Source: Paenibacillaceae bacterium ZCTH02-B3 (GTDB taxonomy: Bacteria; Bacillota; Bacilli; Paenibacillales; Paenibacillaceae). Taken from it: a stretch of DNA of 64,000 nucleotides. The stretch is from positions 29,485-93,484 of the forward strand of contig LZRV01000066.1 of the NCBI GenBank assembly GCA_002159065.1, written 5' to 3'. This document shows positions 29,209 to 37,489 of the stretch, piece after piece; position 1 is the first letter of the stretch, and every line of letters starts with the position of its first letter. The position numbers and the translations under genes were made by a program. A model generated the notes under the pieces. The model had not been told where the DNA came from. It ran no database searches and saw only the letters and a list, made by a program, of their open reading frames with translations.

Positions 29209-30252
29209 TTGAAGGCTTTGTTGCTTGCAGGCGGGCTGGGCACCCGGATGCGCCCGCTGACGGAATCCATGCCCAAGCCGATGGCACCGGTCGGAAACCG
29301 ACCCTGGCTGGAACAGCTCGTGTTGCATCTGAAGTCGCAAGGCATCCGGGAATTCGTGATGGCGGTCAAATATTTCCCGGACCGCATCCAGAAGCATTTC
29401 GGCGACGGCAGCCGCTTCGGGGTGCGGATCCGGTACGCGGTCGAGCCGATCCTGTTGGGCACCGCGGGGGCGATCAAGAACGCCGAACCGCTGCTCGGCG
29501 ACCGTTTCCTGGTGCTTAACGCGGATATCATCCAGAACGCGCCAATCGAGCCTTTGCTCAGGTTCCATGAAGCGCACGGCGGCGCGGCGACCATCGGACT
29601 CGTGGCGGTGGACGATCCCACTTCCTACGGGGTGGTGGAACTGGACGCAAGCGGCCGGATCCTCCGTTTCGTGGAAAAGCCTGCAAAGCACGAAGCGCCG
29701 TCCAACCTCGTCAACGCCGGCATCTACATCCTCGAGAAAGAAGTGCTTCGCCATATTCCTTCCGGAAGGGAAGTGTCGATCGAACGGGAGACGTTCCCGC
29801 TGCTCATCGCCAGCGGCGCGGGAGTCTACGGGAAAGCCATCGAAGGCTATTGGATGGACATGGGCACGCGCGACCGGTACCGGAAAGTGCATTGGGATCT
29901 TCTGGACCGCACATTCCGTTTGCCGCTGCAGGGAAAGGAGTGGAAGAAGGGCGTATGGGTCGGCGAGCATACCGTCGTCTCCTCAGACGTCTCGCTCGTG
30001 CCGCCGGTGCTCATTGGCGACCGTGTCCGAATCGGTGAAGGAAGCGTCATCGGCCCCTACGCTGTCATCGGAGACGGTTGCGAAATCGGGCGGGGCGTGC
30101 GCGTCACCGAAACGATCATGTGGAACGATTGCCGCGTCAGCGACGACGCGTATCTGAAAGGCTGCATTTTCGGCGCCGGTCTGCAGATCGGGCCGCGCCA
30201 CTTCCTGTACGACGCGGTGGTCAGCCGCGGCGCGGAGGTGAGGCCAGAATGA
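29209..30252 (+). CDS. Sugar-nucleotide (mannose-1-phosphate guanylyltransferase-like) transferase
   Basis: The 347-residue protein has an N-terminal nucleotidyltransferase domain with the signature LLAGGLGTRMRPLT, followed by KPMAPVGNRP, GTAGA and LNADI. A C-terminal left-handed beta-helix region (hexapeptide repeats: IGDRVRIGEGSVIGPYAVIG) is also present. This layout fits GDP-mannose or glucose-1-phosphate pyrophosphorylases; the base and sugar cannot be fixed by eye. The TTG at 29209 has AAAGGAGGAGG 7 bases upstream. It overlaps the next gene by 4 bases (ATGA). Confidence 0.88.
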   Translation: MKALLLAGGLGTRMRPLTESMPKPMAPVGNRPWLEQLVLHLKSQGIREFVMAVKYFPDRIQKHFGDGSRFGVRIRYAVEPILLGTAGAIKNAEPLLGDRFLVLNADIIQNAPIEPLLRFHEAHGGAATIGLVAVDDPTSYGVVELDASGRILRFVEKPAKHEAPSNLVNAGIYILEKEVLRHIPSGREVSIERETFPLLIASGAGVYGKAIEGYWMDMGTRDRYRKVHWDLLDRTFRLPLQGKEWKKGVWVGEHTVVSSDVSLVPPVLIGDRVRIGEGSVIGPYAVIGDGCEIGRGVRVTETIMWNDCRVSDDAYLKGCIFGAGLQIGPRHFLYDAVVSRGAEVRPE

Positions 30253-31448
30253 CCCGCATCGCCTACATTGCGACTTATCCGCCCAAAAAGTGCGGCATCG
30301 CCACCTACACCCAACACTTGAGGCAAAGCGTCAAAGCGGCAAGGCAATGGAAATTCACCGATACCGTATACGCCTTGACCGACGGCAACGAAAACTATGC
30401 GGATGCTTCCGTCCATCCGCTGCCCCGCAACGACCGCCAGGCGTACCGGAAAGCCGCGCAGCGGATCAATGCCGGCGATGCCGACGTGGTTTCGCTGCAG
30501 CACGAATTCGGCATTTTCGGCGGCGCGAAAGCCGGCGATTACGTGCTGGAACTCTTGAGCCGGCTTGACAAGCCGGTGGTCACGACGTTTCACACCGTGT
30601 TCGAGAAACCGCCTGAACCCTATTTTTCCGTTCAGCGGGAAATCGCATCTTTAAGCGACAGGATCGTCGTGATGAACCGGAAAGCGATCCCCCTTCTCAT
30701 CCGGGCTTTTCATATTCCGGAGGAAAAAATCGTCTTCATCCCCCACGGTTCTCCGATCCCCGTGCCCCAGAAACGCGCGGAACTGAGAGAAGCCTTCGGC
30801 TGGCGGGACCGCAAAGTGATCATGACCTTCGGCCTGCTCAGCCGGGGGAAGGGGCTGGAACTCATTATCCGCGCGCTGCCGGACGTGATCCGGAAAGTGC
30901 CGAACGCGCTGTACGCCATTCTCGGCCAGACCCATCCGGAAGTGCGCAAGCGGGAAGGCGAATCGTACCGCGAAGAACTCATGGCCTATGTCCGCGAGCT
31001 CGGCCTGGAAAACCATGTGGCCATGATCGACCGCTATGTGGACGAAAAGGAACTCGTCCATTACCTGACCGCCTGCGATCTCTACGTGACGCCGTATCCG
31101 GGCATGCAGCAGATCACCAGCGGAACCCTCGCCTACGCCGTCGGCCTCGGCCGTCCGGTGCTCACCACGCCGTACAGCCACGCGCAGGATCTGCTCGGCG
31201 AATGGCGGGAAGAATTGCTGCTTCCTTACGGGGACACGAAGGCCTGGGCGGAGCGCATCGCCGGCATGCTGTCCGATCCGAATCGGATGCGGCTTTGGGA
31301 GGAACGCATGCGGACGATCGGCGCACAACTGCATTGGCCGCGGGTCGGGGCCGTCCATGCGAAGCTGTTCTTTGAAACGGCGCGGCAAATCCGGTACGAA
31401 CCCCGCGCGAAGGCGGCGGGCCAAGCCTTTTCGAAAAAGGAAGTGTGA
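30249..31448 (+). CDS. GT4-family glycosyltransferase
   Basis: A GT-B fold glycosyltransferase of 399 residues. The N-terminal acceptor domain starts RIAYIATYPPKKCGIATYT. The C-terminal donor domain has FGLLSRGKGLELII and the GT4 E(x7)E-type region in YPGMQQITSGTLAYAVGLGRPV, where the first acidic residue appears to be Gln. It is translationally coupled to the sugar-nucleotide gene, which probably supplies its donor. There is no membrane segment. Confidence 0.85.
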   Translation: MTRIAYIATYPPKKCGIATYTQHLRQSVKAARQWKFTDTVYALTDGNENYADASVHPLPRNDRQAYRKAAQRINAGDADVVSLQHEFGIFGGAKAGDYVLELLSRLDKPVVTTFHTVFEKPPEPYFSVQREIASLSDRIVVMNRKAIPLLIRAFHIPEEKIVFIPHGSPIPVPQKRAELREAFGWRDRKVIMTFGLLSRGKGLELIIRALPDVIRKVPNALYAILGQTHPEVRKREGESYREELMAYVRELGLENHVAMIDRYVDEKELVHYLTACDLYVTPYPGMQQITSGTLAYAVGLGRPVLTTPYSHAQDLLGEWREELLLPYGDTKAWAERIAGMLSDPNRMRLWEERMRTIGAQLHWPRVGAVHAKLFFETARQIRYEPRAKAAGQAFSKKEV

Positions 31449-31451
31449 CCC

Positions 31452-32627
31452 ATGGCGTTGAACGTTTCCACGACGGCGCGCGGCGTATCGTTCCGCCACC
31501 TCGAACGGATGACGGACGACACCGGGCTTTTGGAGCACGCCATGGGATGCATTCCCCGCCGGGAGGAAGGCTACACGACGGACGACAACGCCCGGGCCCT
31601 CTGGGCCTGTCTCGAATGGCTGGATCTGCTCCCGACGGAGGATTCGGCGCGGCGGGAGACGCTGACGCGTCTGGCGGACACTTACCTGTCCTTTTTGCTG
31701 TGGGCGGCAAGGAAAGACGGCACGTTTCACAACAATTTTACTTACGGCAGGCAGCCCGAAGGGGAAGAGCCTTCCGAAGATTGCCACGGCCGCGTGCTGT
31801 GGACGCTCGTCCTGGCCGCGGAGCGGTGGCCGGACCATCAACGCGGGGTGGTGGCGGAGACGCTGCTGGCCGCGGCGCTGCCCCATGCGGCGGCAATGAG
31901 GTATCCGCGCGGCCAGTCTCACGCCCTGTTGGCCTTGTGCCGGCTGCTGGAGACGGCGAAGCGGCGGGAAACGGCGGCGGGAAGCGGCGTCTTCGGGGTC
32001 AGGGACGCGGATTTTCCGACCGAAGAACGGCTTGAAGAATGGGCACGCCTGCTGGAGGAGCGCCTGATCCGGGCGTACCGCCGGCATGCCGGCGAGCACT
32101 GGCACTGGCCGGAAGAAAAGATGACCTATGCCAACGGCATCCTGCCGGCGGCCCTTCTGGCGGCCTATCTTCGCTTTGGCCGCCGGGAAACGGGCGAAAT
32201 CGCCCGGCGGACGCTGGATTTCCTCATCGAAAAAATGTCCGCGCCGGAAGGCGGAATCCGCCCGATCGGCAACAGGGGCTGGTGCACCCGGGAACATTGC
32301 GCCCGCTGGGACCAGCAGCCCCTTGAAGCGCTGAAGCTGGCTTTGGCTTGCCGATACGGGTGGCTCGCGTTCAGGGACTCCCGATACGCGGAGACCGCCC
32401 GGGCTTGCCGGGCCTGGTTCCACGGCCTCAACGACGCGGGCGTGCCGCTCGTGGACGGAGACGGCGGCTGCTGCGACGGAATCAATGCGGATGGCCCCAA
32501 CTTCAATCGCGGGGCCGAATCGACGCTGTCGTATCTGCTCACGGAGGCGATCTGCCTGCGCCTGGAGCGCGAATCCGCCGCCGCGGGCGAGGAGGAACCC
32601 GCCGCCCTGGGACGCGCTCCCGATTGA
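31452..32627 (+). CDS. Alpha,alpha-barrel glycosidase-like protein
   Basis: The 391-residue soluble protein is rich in paired helices. Aromatic and acidic motifs are spread along it (TTDDNARALWA, SEDCHGRVLW, WHWPEEKMTYANGILPAALL, RWDQQPLEA), typical of six-hairpin (alpha/alpha)6 enzymes acting on glycans. It sits 3 bases after the glycosyltransferase and belongs to the same operon. A role in trimming or phosphorolysis of the glycan made by its neighbours is inference; the exact family was not recognised. Confidence 0.65.
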   Translation: MALNVSTTARGVSFRHLERMTDDTGLLEHAMGCIPRREEGYTTDDNARALWACLEWLDLLPTEDSARRETLTRLADTYLSFLLWAARKDGTFHNNFTYGRQPEGEEPSEDCHGRVLWTLVLAAERWPDHQRGVVAETLLAAALPHAAAMRYPRGQSHALLALCRLLETAKRRETAAGSGVFGVRDADFPTEERLEEWARLLEERLIRAYRRHAGEHWHWPEEKMTYANGILPAALLAAYLRFGRRETGEIARRTLDFLIEKMSAPEGGIRPIGNRGWCTREHCARWDQQPLEALKLALACRYGWLAFRDSRYAETARACRAWFHGLNDAGVPLVDGDGGCCDGINADGPNFNRGAESTLSYLLTEAICLRLERESAAAGEEEPAALGRAPD

Positions 32628-32653
32628 CAGAGGGCGGGCGGCTTTGTTACGAT
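32624..32653 (+). promoter_or_regulatory. Sigma-A promoter before ykuK
   Basis: A perfect TTGACA (32624-32629) and TACGAT (32648-32653) are 18 bases apart, overlapping the end of the previous gene. The resulting leader would contain the terminator at 32745-32809. Confidence 0.6.
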
Positions 32654-32744
32654 GACAAAAAACCGACGCCTTCTCCGTGGAGGGCATTCCGGATGGATTC
32701 TGGCATACAACCCGGCATACGCATACGAATGCATAACCGCAAGC

Positions 32745-32809
32745 AAGCTGCCCGCGGCGGGCCGGTTCGCTGTGGAAAGGCGGACCCCTGCCGTCCGGCA
32801 GCTTTTTTT
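32745..32809 (+). terminator. Terminator or attenuator before ykuK
   Basis: AAGCTGCC (32745-32752) pairs with GGCAGCTT (32797-32804) and seven T residues follow. Only 40 bases separate it from ykuK, too little for another promoter. It either ends the glycan operon or attenuates ykuK. Confidence 0.6.
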
Positions 32810-32850
32810 CATGACGGCTCAGGGCACACGGAAAGGGGAGGATGGAGCGT

Positions 32851-33423
32851 TTGAAACCCTTCCATCTCGCACCCGAGGAGGAACCCCGGTTCCACAACAC
32901 AACCCAGACGAACATGACGCCCGAGGACGTGAAGCGGCACGTCCTGCGGTTCATGGCCCAGGACCCGCGGGCGGCCTACCATTTTATCATCGGCACCGAC
33001 AGCCATGTGCACCGGGGATACACGAAATTCGTCACGGGCATCGTGATTCACCGGCTGGGCAAGAGCGCCTGGGCGTGCTACCGCCAGGCGGTCGTGCCGC
33101 GGGAAGTCCGGTCGATCCGCGAGAAGCTGGCCCTGGAGACGTCCTTTTCGCAGCAGGTGGCCGCCATTTTCGACGAGGACACGGTCCGCGGCATGGAAGA
33201 GCTGCTTCTGCCTTACGTCTATCAGGGCGCCATGCTGGACATGTTCATCGACATCGACGCCGGCACGGAGCCGATCATCAACAAAACCTCCCTGTACGTG
33301 CAGGAAATGGTGAAAAGAGTGGAGGCGATGGGGCATTACCTGGCCCGCGTGAAACCGGAAGCCTGCGTCGCTTCCGCCTACGCCAACCGCTACACGAAAC
33401 GAGCCGTGCGGCGCGTCATGTAG
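32851..33423 (+). CDS. ykuK: YkuK-family RNase H-like protein
   Basis: The 190-residue protein matches the DUF458/YkuK family, which has a ribonuclease H-like fold: FIIGTDSHVHRGYTKFVTGIV near the N-terminus, then DIDAGTEPIINKTS and a C-terminal KPEACVASAYANRYTK. In other Bacillales it is linked to sporulation or stress, but its biochemical role is unclear. The TTG at 32851 has GGGGAGG 8 bases upstream. An in-frame ATG at 32842 directly abuts that site and is less likely. Confidence 0.82.
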   Translation: MKPFHLAPEEEPRFHNTTQTNMTPEDVKRHVLRFMAQDPRAAYHFIIGTDSHVHRGYTKFVTGIVIHRLGKSAWACYRQAVVPREVRSIREKLALETSFSQQVAAIFDEDTVRGMEELLLPYVYQGAMLDMFIDIDAGTEPIINKTSLYVQEMVKRVEAMGHYLARVKPEACVASAYANRYTKRAVRRVM

Positions 33424-33444
33424 CGTTCCCGGTAACGGACGTTT

Positions 33445-34647
33445 TTACGGTGCCGGTTCATTCCGCTTTCGGAGCCTTATCAGCAGAAGAAGGGAAAAGA
33501 ACGAGCAGACGACGGCCAGCAGCGCGATGACCGCGTAGCCCGTCCGCAGGCCGAACCTTTCCATGACGGAGCCGATGATCACGTTGCCGGCCACGCCTCC
33601 GATTCCCAGGAGCGTCACGGTAAAGGTCATGGCGGTGTCCAGCCCCCTTGCATACCGCTTCGCCAAAATGGCCATCACGGTCGGGTAGATCGGAGCAATG
33701 CCCAGACCGGCCAAGGCGAACAGAATCGCCGCCGGCTCCCCGAGGAGAACCGCCGCGAGGCCGCAGCCGCCTCCAAAAGCGGAGAGCAGCATGACGGACC
33801 GGATGTATCCGACGCGGTCGGTGACGGGTCCGAGGAGGAGCCTCGCCAGCATGAAAAAGAGGAAAAACAGCGAGAGCATGCCCGAAGCCCGTTCGGTATC
33901 CCACCGGTACACGCTTTCCAGATAGTACACCAGCCAGCTGCCCACGGCCAGCTCCGATACGACGCCGAAGGTAAGCATGGCCACGATCAGCCAGGCGGCC
34001 GGATCGGCGGCGATCGCCTTGAGCGAAACGCGGTTGCCTGCGTCGGTTCCGTCGTCGGGATCCCTGCCCAGGAGCGCGGGCACGATCGGCAATAGCGACA
34101 GCGAAAGCAACAGCGGAAACATCCCGCGCCAGCCGAGTTCGCCGGCGCTTCCGATTTCCCAGGCCATCGCGCCGGCCGCGGCCACCGGCGCCACCGTGGA
34201 GCCGAGTCCGTAGAAAAAATGCGACAAATTCATCATCGCGCCGATGTTTTTCGTGAAAATGCGCGCCGCGATGATCCCCAGGCCGATTTCCAGCATGCCG
34301 TTTCCAATAAACAGAAGAAAAAAGGACGCGGCAAGGAAAGCGAAGTTTCCGGCAAGGCCGATCAGCCATCCGGACAGGCCCATCGCCAGAAACGCCGCGA
34401 CCACGGTCGGCCGGATGCCGATCCTGCGGGCCAGAAAAGCCGTAAACGAACAGGCCAGCAAATATCCCAGGGAATTGACGGCCCACAGAAAGCCGATCTG
34501 CGATTCGCCCAGCCCAAACTCCGTCCGGATGGGGAGGACCGCGGGGCCTCTTATGTTTTCGGACAGCCCGAAGACGAAAAATCCTCCGAATACGACGAGC
34601 AGCAAATAAAAAAAGGTATTTTTGCGTCCGGTTTGTGTGGTGTTCAA
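33445..34647 (-). CDS. MFS transporter
   Basis: The 400-residue protein has about 12 hydrophobic segments in two halves, with the inter-TM2/3 basic motif (FLARRIGIRPT) and a matching DRVGYIRS in the second half. The N-terminus FGLSENIRGPAVLPI is reminiscent of the fucose/sugar-type branch of the major facilitator superfamily. The substrate is unknown. The TTG at 34647 is preceded by GGAGGCGC. It converges on ykuK, with 21 bases between the stops. Confidence 0.85.
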   Translation of the reverse strand: MNTTQTGRKNTFFYLLLVVFGGFFVFGLSENIRGPAVLPIRTEFGLGESQIGFLWAVNSLGYLLACSFTAFLARRIGIRPTVVAAFLAMGLSGWLIGLAGNFAFLAASFFLLFIGNGMLEIGLGIIAARIFTKNIGAMMNLSHFFYGLGSTVAPVAAAGAMAWEIGSAGELGWRGMFPLLLSLSLLPIVPALLGRDPDDGTDAGNRVSLKAIAADPAAWLIVAMLTFGVVSELAVGSWLVYYLESVYRWDTERASGMLSLFFLFFMLARLLLGPVTDRVGYIRSVMLLSAFGGGCGLAAVLLGEPAAILFALAGLGIAPIYPTVMAILAKRYARGLDTAMTFTVTLLGIGGVAGNVIIGSVMERFGLRTGYAVIALLAVVCSFFSLLLLIRLRKRNEPAP

Positions 34648-35222
34648 ATCCGATGCGCCTCCGCGGGACGACGTGAAATGAAGAATAGAAGTTCCTTTAG
34701 ATTTTAACGCACGGATCGGATCTGAAAAATACATGAATCTGGCTTATGGACGCCGCGGATTTTTTAGATGACGTTTTTCACCTATTACTTTTTCACAAAA
34801 TCCGTATTTTGTACATATGTAAGTGCGGTGGTTTGCAGGAGATCATGTCCTCCAAGTCTCTGGTCACGGTTCCCGTGCCGTTCCTTTGCTCTTTCTTTTG
34901 AATCAAATCGGTCACATCGTTTGCGTGTTGCTTCAAACTCCATATATAAAACGTATCAACCAAATCGGTTGCGCATGTTCGCATGCGGCTGTCGTCCTGC
35001 GGCTTTATCCGGATACCAGGCAGATTTAAAACTTGATGCATACATTTGCGCCGGTTGTCCGTACAACTTGTCGAAACGTTCGGCCAGACCGGACTTGACG
35101 CGCTTCATTTCCCCTTCTTCCATTTGATTAAAAATATACGTACATCTTTTTGATCCTTTGCCAATGGTATACAATGAAATGGGCGTTAATCCATCCATAT
35201 TCAGGAAAGGAGTGCGCGGCGC
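34648..35222. other. 575-bp AT-richer gap
   Basis: The region is clearly less GC-rich than its neighbours. It holds a decayed open frame on the minus strand (35108 to about 34790) and a -10-like TATACAAT near 35167 before the alcohol dehydrogenase gene. No intact gene or RNA was recognised. Confidence 0.5.
34793..35108 (-). pseudogene. Decayed coding remnant, possibly a galactokinase start
   Basis: An ATG at 35108 after GAAGGGGAA opens a frame reading MKRVKSGLAERFDKLYGQPA, which resembles galactokinase N-termini (LxxxFxxLYGxPA). The expected GRVNLIGEH motif does not follow. The frame stops at 34956, and coding-like sequence continues in another frame. The assignment is a visual resemblance only. 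Confidence 0.25.
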
Positions 35223-36392
35223 ATGAATCCGTTTCGCTTCGAGAATCCCGCGGCGCTTTATTACGGCTCGGGACAGATTGAAGCCCACCTGGCGGACGAA
35301 GTGCTCAAATACGGCAAGAACGTCCTCCTCGTTTACGGCGGGGGCAGCATCAAGCGTTTCGGCCTTTACGAGAAGGTGACCGGCATCCTCCGCGGCGCCG
35401 GATGCAACGTGTTCGAACTGTCCGGCATCGAACCCAATCCGCGCTTGTCTTCCGTCTATAAGGGCATTTAAATTTGCATGACGCAAGGCATCGACCTCGT
35501 GCTGGCCGTCGGCGGCGGCTCCGTGCTGGACGCCTCGAAGGCGATCGCCGCCGGCGCGAAATACGACGGAGACGTCTGGGATTTCTACATCCGGAAAGCC
35601 GAACCCCGCGACGCCCTTCCGCTGGGCACCATTCTGACCCTGGCCGCGACCGGTTCGGAGATGAACGGCAACAGCGTCATCACCAAGTGGGAGACCAATG
35701 ACAAACTTTCCATGGGCTCCATCCACTGTTATCCGCGCTTTTCGTTCTGCGATCCGGCGAACACGTTCACCGTCCCCCGCGACCAGACGGTCTACGGCAT
35801 CGTGGACATGATCAGCCATGTTTTCGAGCAGTACTTCTCCCCCGCTTCCAACACGCCTTTGCAGGACCGGCTCTGCGAAGCGGTGATGCGGACCATCATC
35901 GAAACCGCGCCGAAGGTGCTGGAAAATCCGGAGAGCCACGAAGCTCGCGAAACCATCATGTACTGCGGCACCATGGCGCTCAATTACATGATCAGCATGG
36001 GAATGGAAGGCGACTGGGCGACCCACGACATCGAGCACGAGATCAGCGCCATCTACGACATTCCCCACGCCGGAGGATTGGCCATCGTGTTCCCGCGCTG
36101 GATGGAATATGTCGTGGACGCCGGCCCCGGCCGGTTCGCCCAGATGGCGGTCCGCGTGTTCGATGTGGATCCCTCCGGCAAGACCGAACGCGAAGTCGCG
36201 CTGGAAGGCATCGAGCGAGTCAAGGCGTTCTTCCGGTCGCTCGGCGTCCCGACATCGCTGGCCGACTACAACATCGGCGACGAACATATTTCCCTGATGG
36301 CCGAAAAAGCGGTCCGTTTCGGGCCGATCGGGGGATTCAAGCTGCTGGGCAAGGAAGACGTGGAAAACATTTTGAGAGCCTGTCTGGGGTGA
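35223..36392 (+). pseudogene. Iron alcohol dehydrogenase with in-frame stop
   Basis: The full reading frame would encode 389 residues, the same length as the paralog at 43509-44678, with about 80% identity over the first 82 residues. A TAA at 35469-35471 replaces the aspartate codon found in the paralog (KGVDIC), and reading continues in the same frame. The second part keeps the NAD-binding GGGS, the metal ligands ([21 protein letters not shown]) and the C-terminus. Restart at the ATG at 35478 would lack the N-terminal Rossmann part. It is a recent nonsense mutation or an assembly error. AAAGGAG precedes the start. Confidence 0.85.
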
Positions 36393-36399
36393 AATCGAA

Positions 36400-37353
36400 A
36401 TGCGCGTCGTCGTCATCGGCGGAACGGGACATATCGGAACGTATCTCATTCCCCGTTTGGTCCGCCTTGGCCATACCGTTGTCAACGTAAGCCGCGGGAG
36501 CCGCGCGCCCTATCAGCCGCACTCCGCCTGGAGCCTGGTGCGTCAAGTCGTGATTGACCGGGAACAGGAAGAAGCGGCCGGCCGCTTTGGCGAGCGGATT
36601 CGGGAACTGCAGCCGGATGTCGTCATCGACCTGATCTGTTTCCGGGAAAACAGCGCCAGACAATTGGTGGAAGCGCTGCGGGGCCATGTGCGGCACTATC
36701 TGTTTTGCGGAACGATCTGGGTGCACGGACCGAGCGTCGAAGTGCCGACCGGCGAAGAAGAACCCCGCAAACCCTTCGGCGAATACGGCATCCAGAAAGC
36801 CGCCATTGAAGCCTGTCTGTTGGACATGGCCCGCCGGCACGGGTTCCCGGCCACGATCCTGCATCCGGGCCACATCGTCGGGCCGGGCTGGGTGCCGCTC
36901 AATCCCCAGGGGAATTTCAATCCGGAAATTTTCGCGCGGCTCGCCCGCGGCGAAGCCGTCCCGATTCCCAACTTCGGCCTGGAGACGGTGCATCACGTGC
37001 ACGCCGACGACGTCGCCCAGGCGTTTGTCCGGGCGATGGCGAACTGGAGCGCGTCGGTCGGCGAAAGCTTCCACGTCGTGTCTCCCGCGGCGCTCACCTT
37101 GCGGGGCTACGCGGAACAGGTGGCTTCCTGGTTCGGCCGGGAAGCGCGCCTCGAATTCGTTCCCTGGGATACGTTCAAAAACATCGTCTCTCCGCAGGAT
37201 GCCCAAGCCACATGGGAGCACATCGCCCGCAGCCCCAGCTGCAGCATCGCCAAGGCGGAACGGCTGCTTGGCTACCGGCCCCGCTACCGATCGCTGGAGG
37301 CCGTGCGGGAATCGGTGGAGTGGCTGGTTCATCACGGCGTGATCAAGGTCTGA
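36400..37353 (+). CDS. NAD-dependent epimerase/dehydratase-family protein (extended SDR)
   Basis: The 317-residue protein starts with the dinucleotide motif VVIGGTGHIGTYL. It has the catalytic Tyr-Lys pair in EYGIQKAAIE and the extended-SDR LHPGHIVGPGW region. It follows the broken alcohol dehydrogenase by 7 bases and probably shares its transcript. The substrate is unknown. The C-terminal part (YRPRYRSLEAVRESVEWL) is typical for sugar-type extended SDRs. Confidence 0.85.
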   Translation: MRVVVIGGTGHIGTYLIPRLVRLGHTVVNVSRGSRAPYQPHSAWSLVRQVVIDREQEEAAGRFGERIRELQPDVVIDLICFRENSARQLVEALRGHVRHYLFCGTIWVHGPSVEVPTGEEEPRKPFGEYGIQKAAIEACLLDMARRHGFPATILHPGHIVGPGWVPLNPQGNFNPEIFARLARGEAVPIPNFGLETVHHVHADDVAQAFVRAMANWSASVGESFHVVSPAALTLRGYAEQVASWFGREARLEFVPWDTFKNIVSPQDAQATWEHIARSPSCSIAKAERLLGYRPRYRSLEAVRESVEWLVHHGVIKV

Positions 37354-37438
37354 TGGTCTTCTTCTTTCCGTCAAATCGCGAATTTGTCCAGGAGCGCCCG
37401 GAGGAGCCCTTCCTCCTCCATAACCTGCCGTAGTGAAT

Positions 37439-37461
37439 CGCCCGCTCACCCGGGCGGGCGC
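37439..37461. terminator. GC-rich hairpin between convergent genes
   Basis: CGCCCG and CGGGCG flank a short loop between the convergent SDR and dehydrogenase genes. No clear T tract follows on either side, so it is a weak terminator candidate. Nothing else is seen in 37354-37489. Confidence 0.35.
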
Positions 37462-37489
37462 TTCCGGGACGGCGATCCGGTTCAACGCG

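Noticed and set aside
28978..29250. An open frame after the CIRCE element that could be a small heat-shock gene
   Set aside because: No spaced ribosome site, no chaperone motif, and it overlaps the structured leader and the start of the sugar-nucleotide gene.
32654..32850. T-box riboswitch before ykuK
   Set aside because: No T-box consensus bulge and no specifier stem could be found; ykuK is not an amino-acid or tRNA gene.
34768..35127. A 119-codon plus-strand frame in the AT-richer gap
   Set aside because: Cys/Ser/Arg-rich with no ribosome site; no known family.
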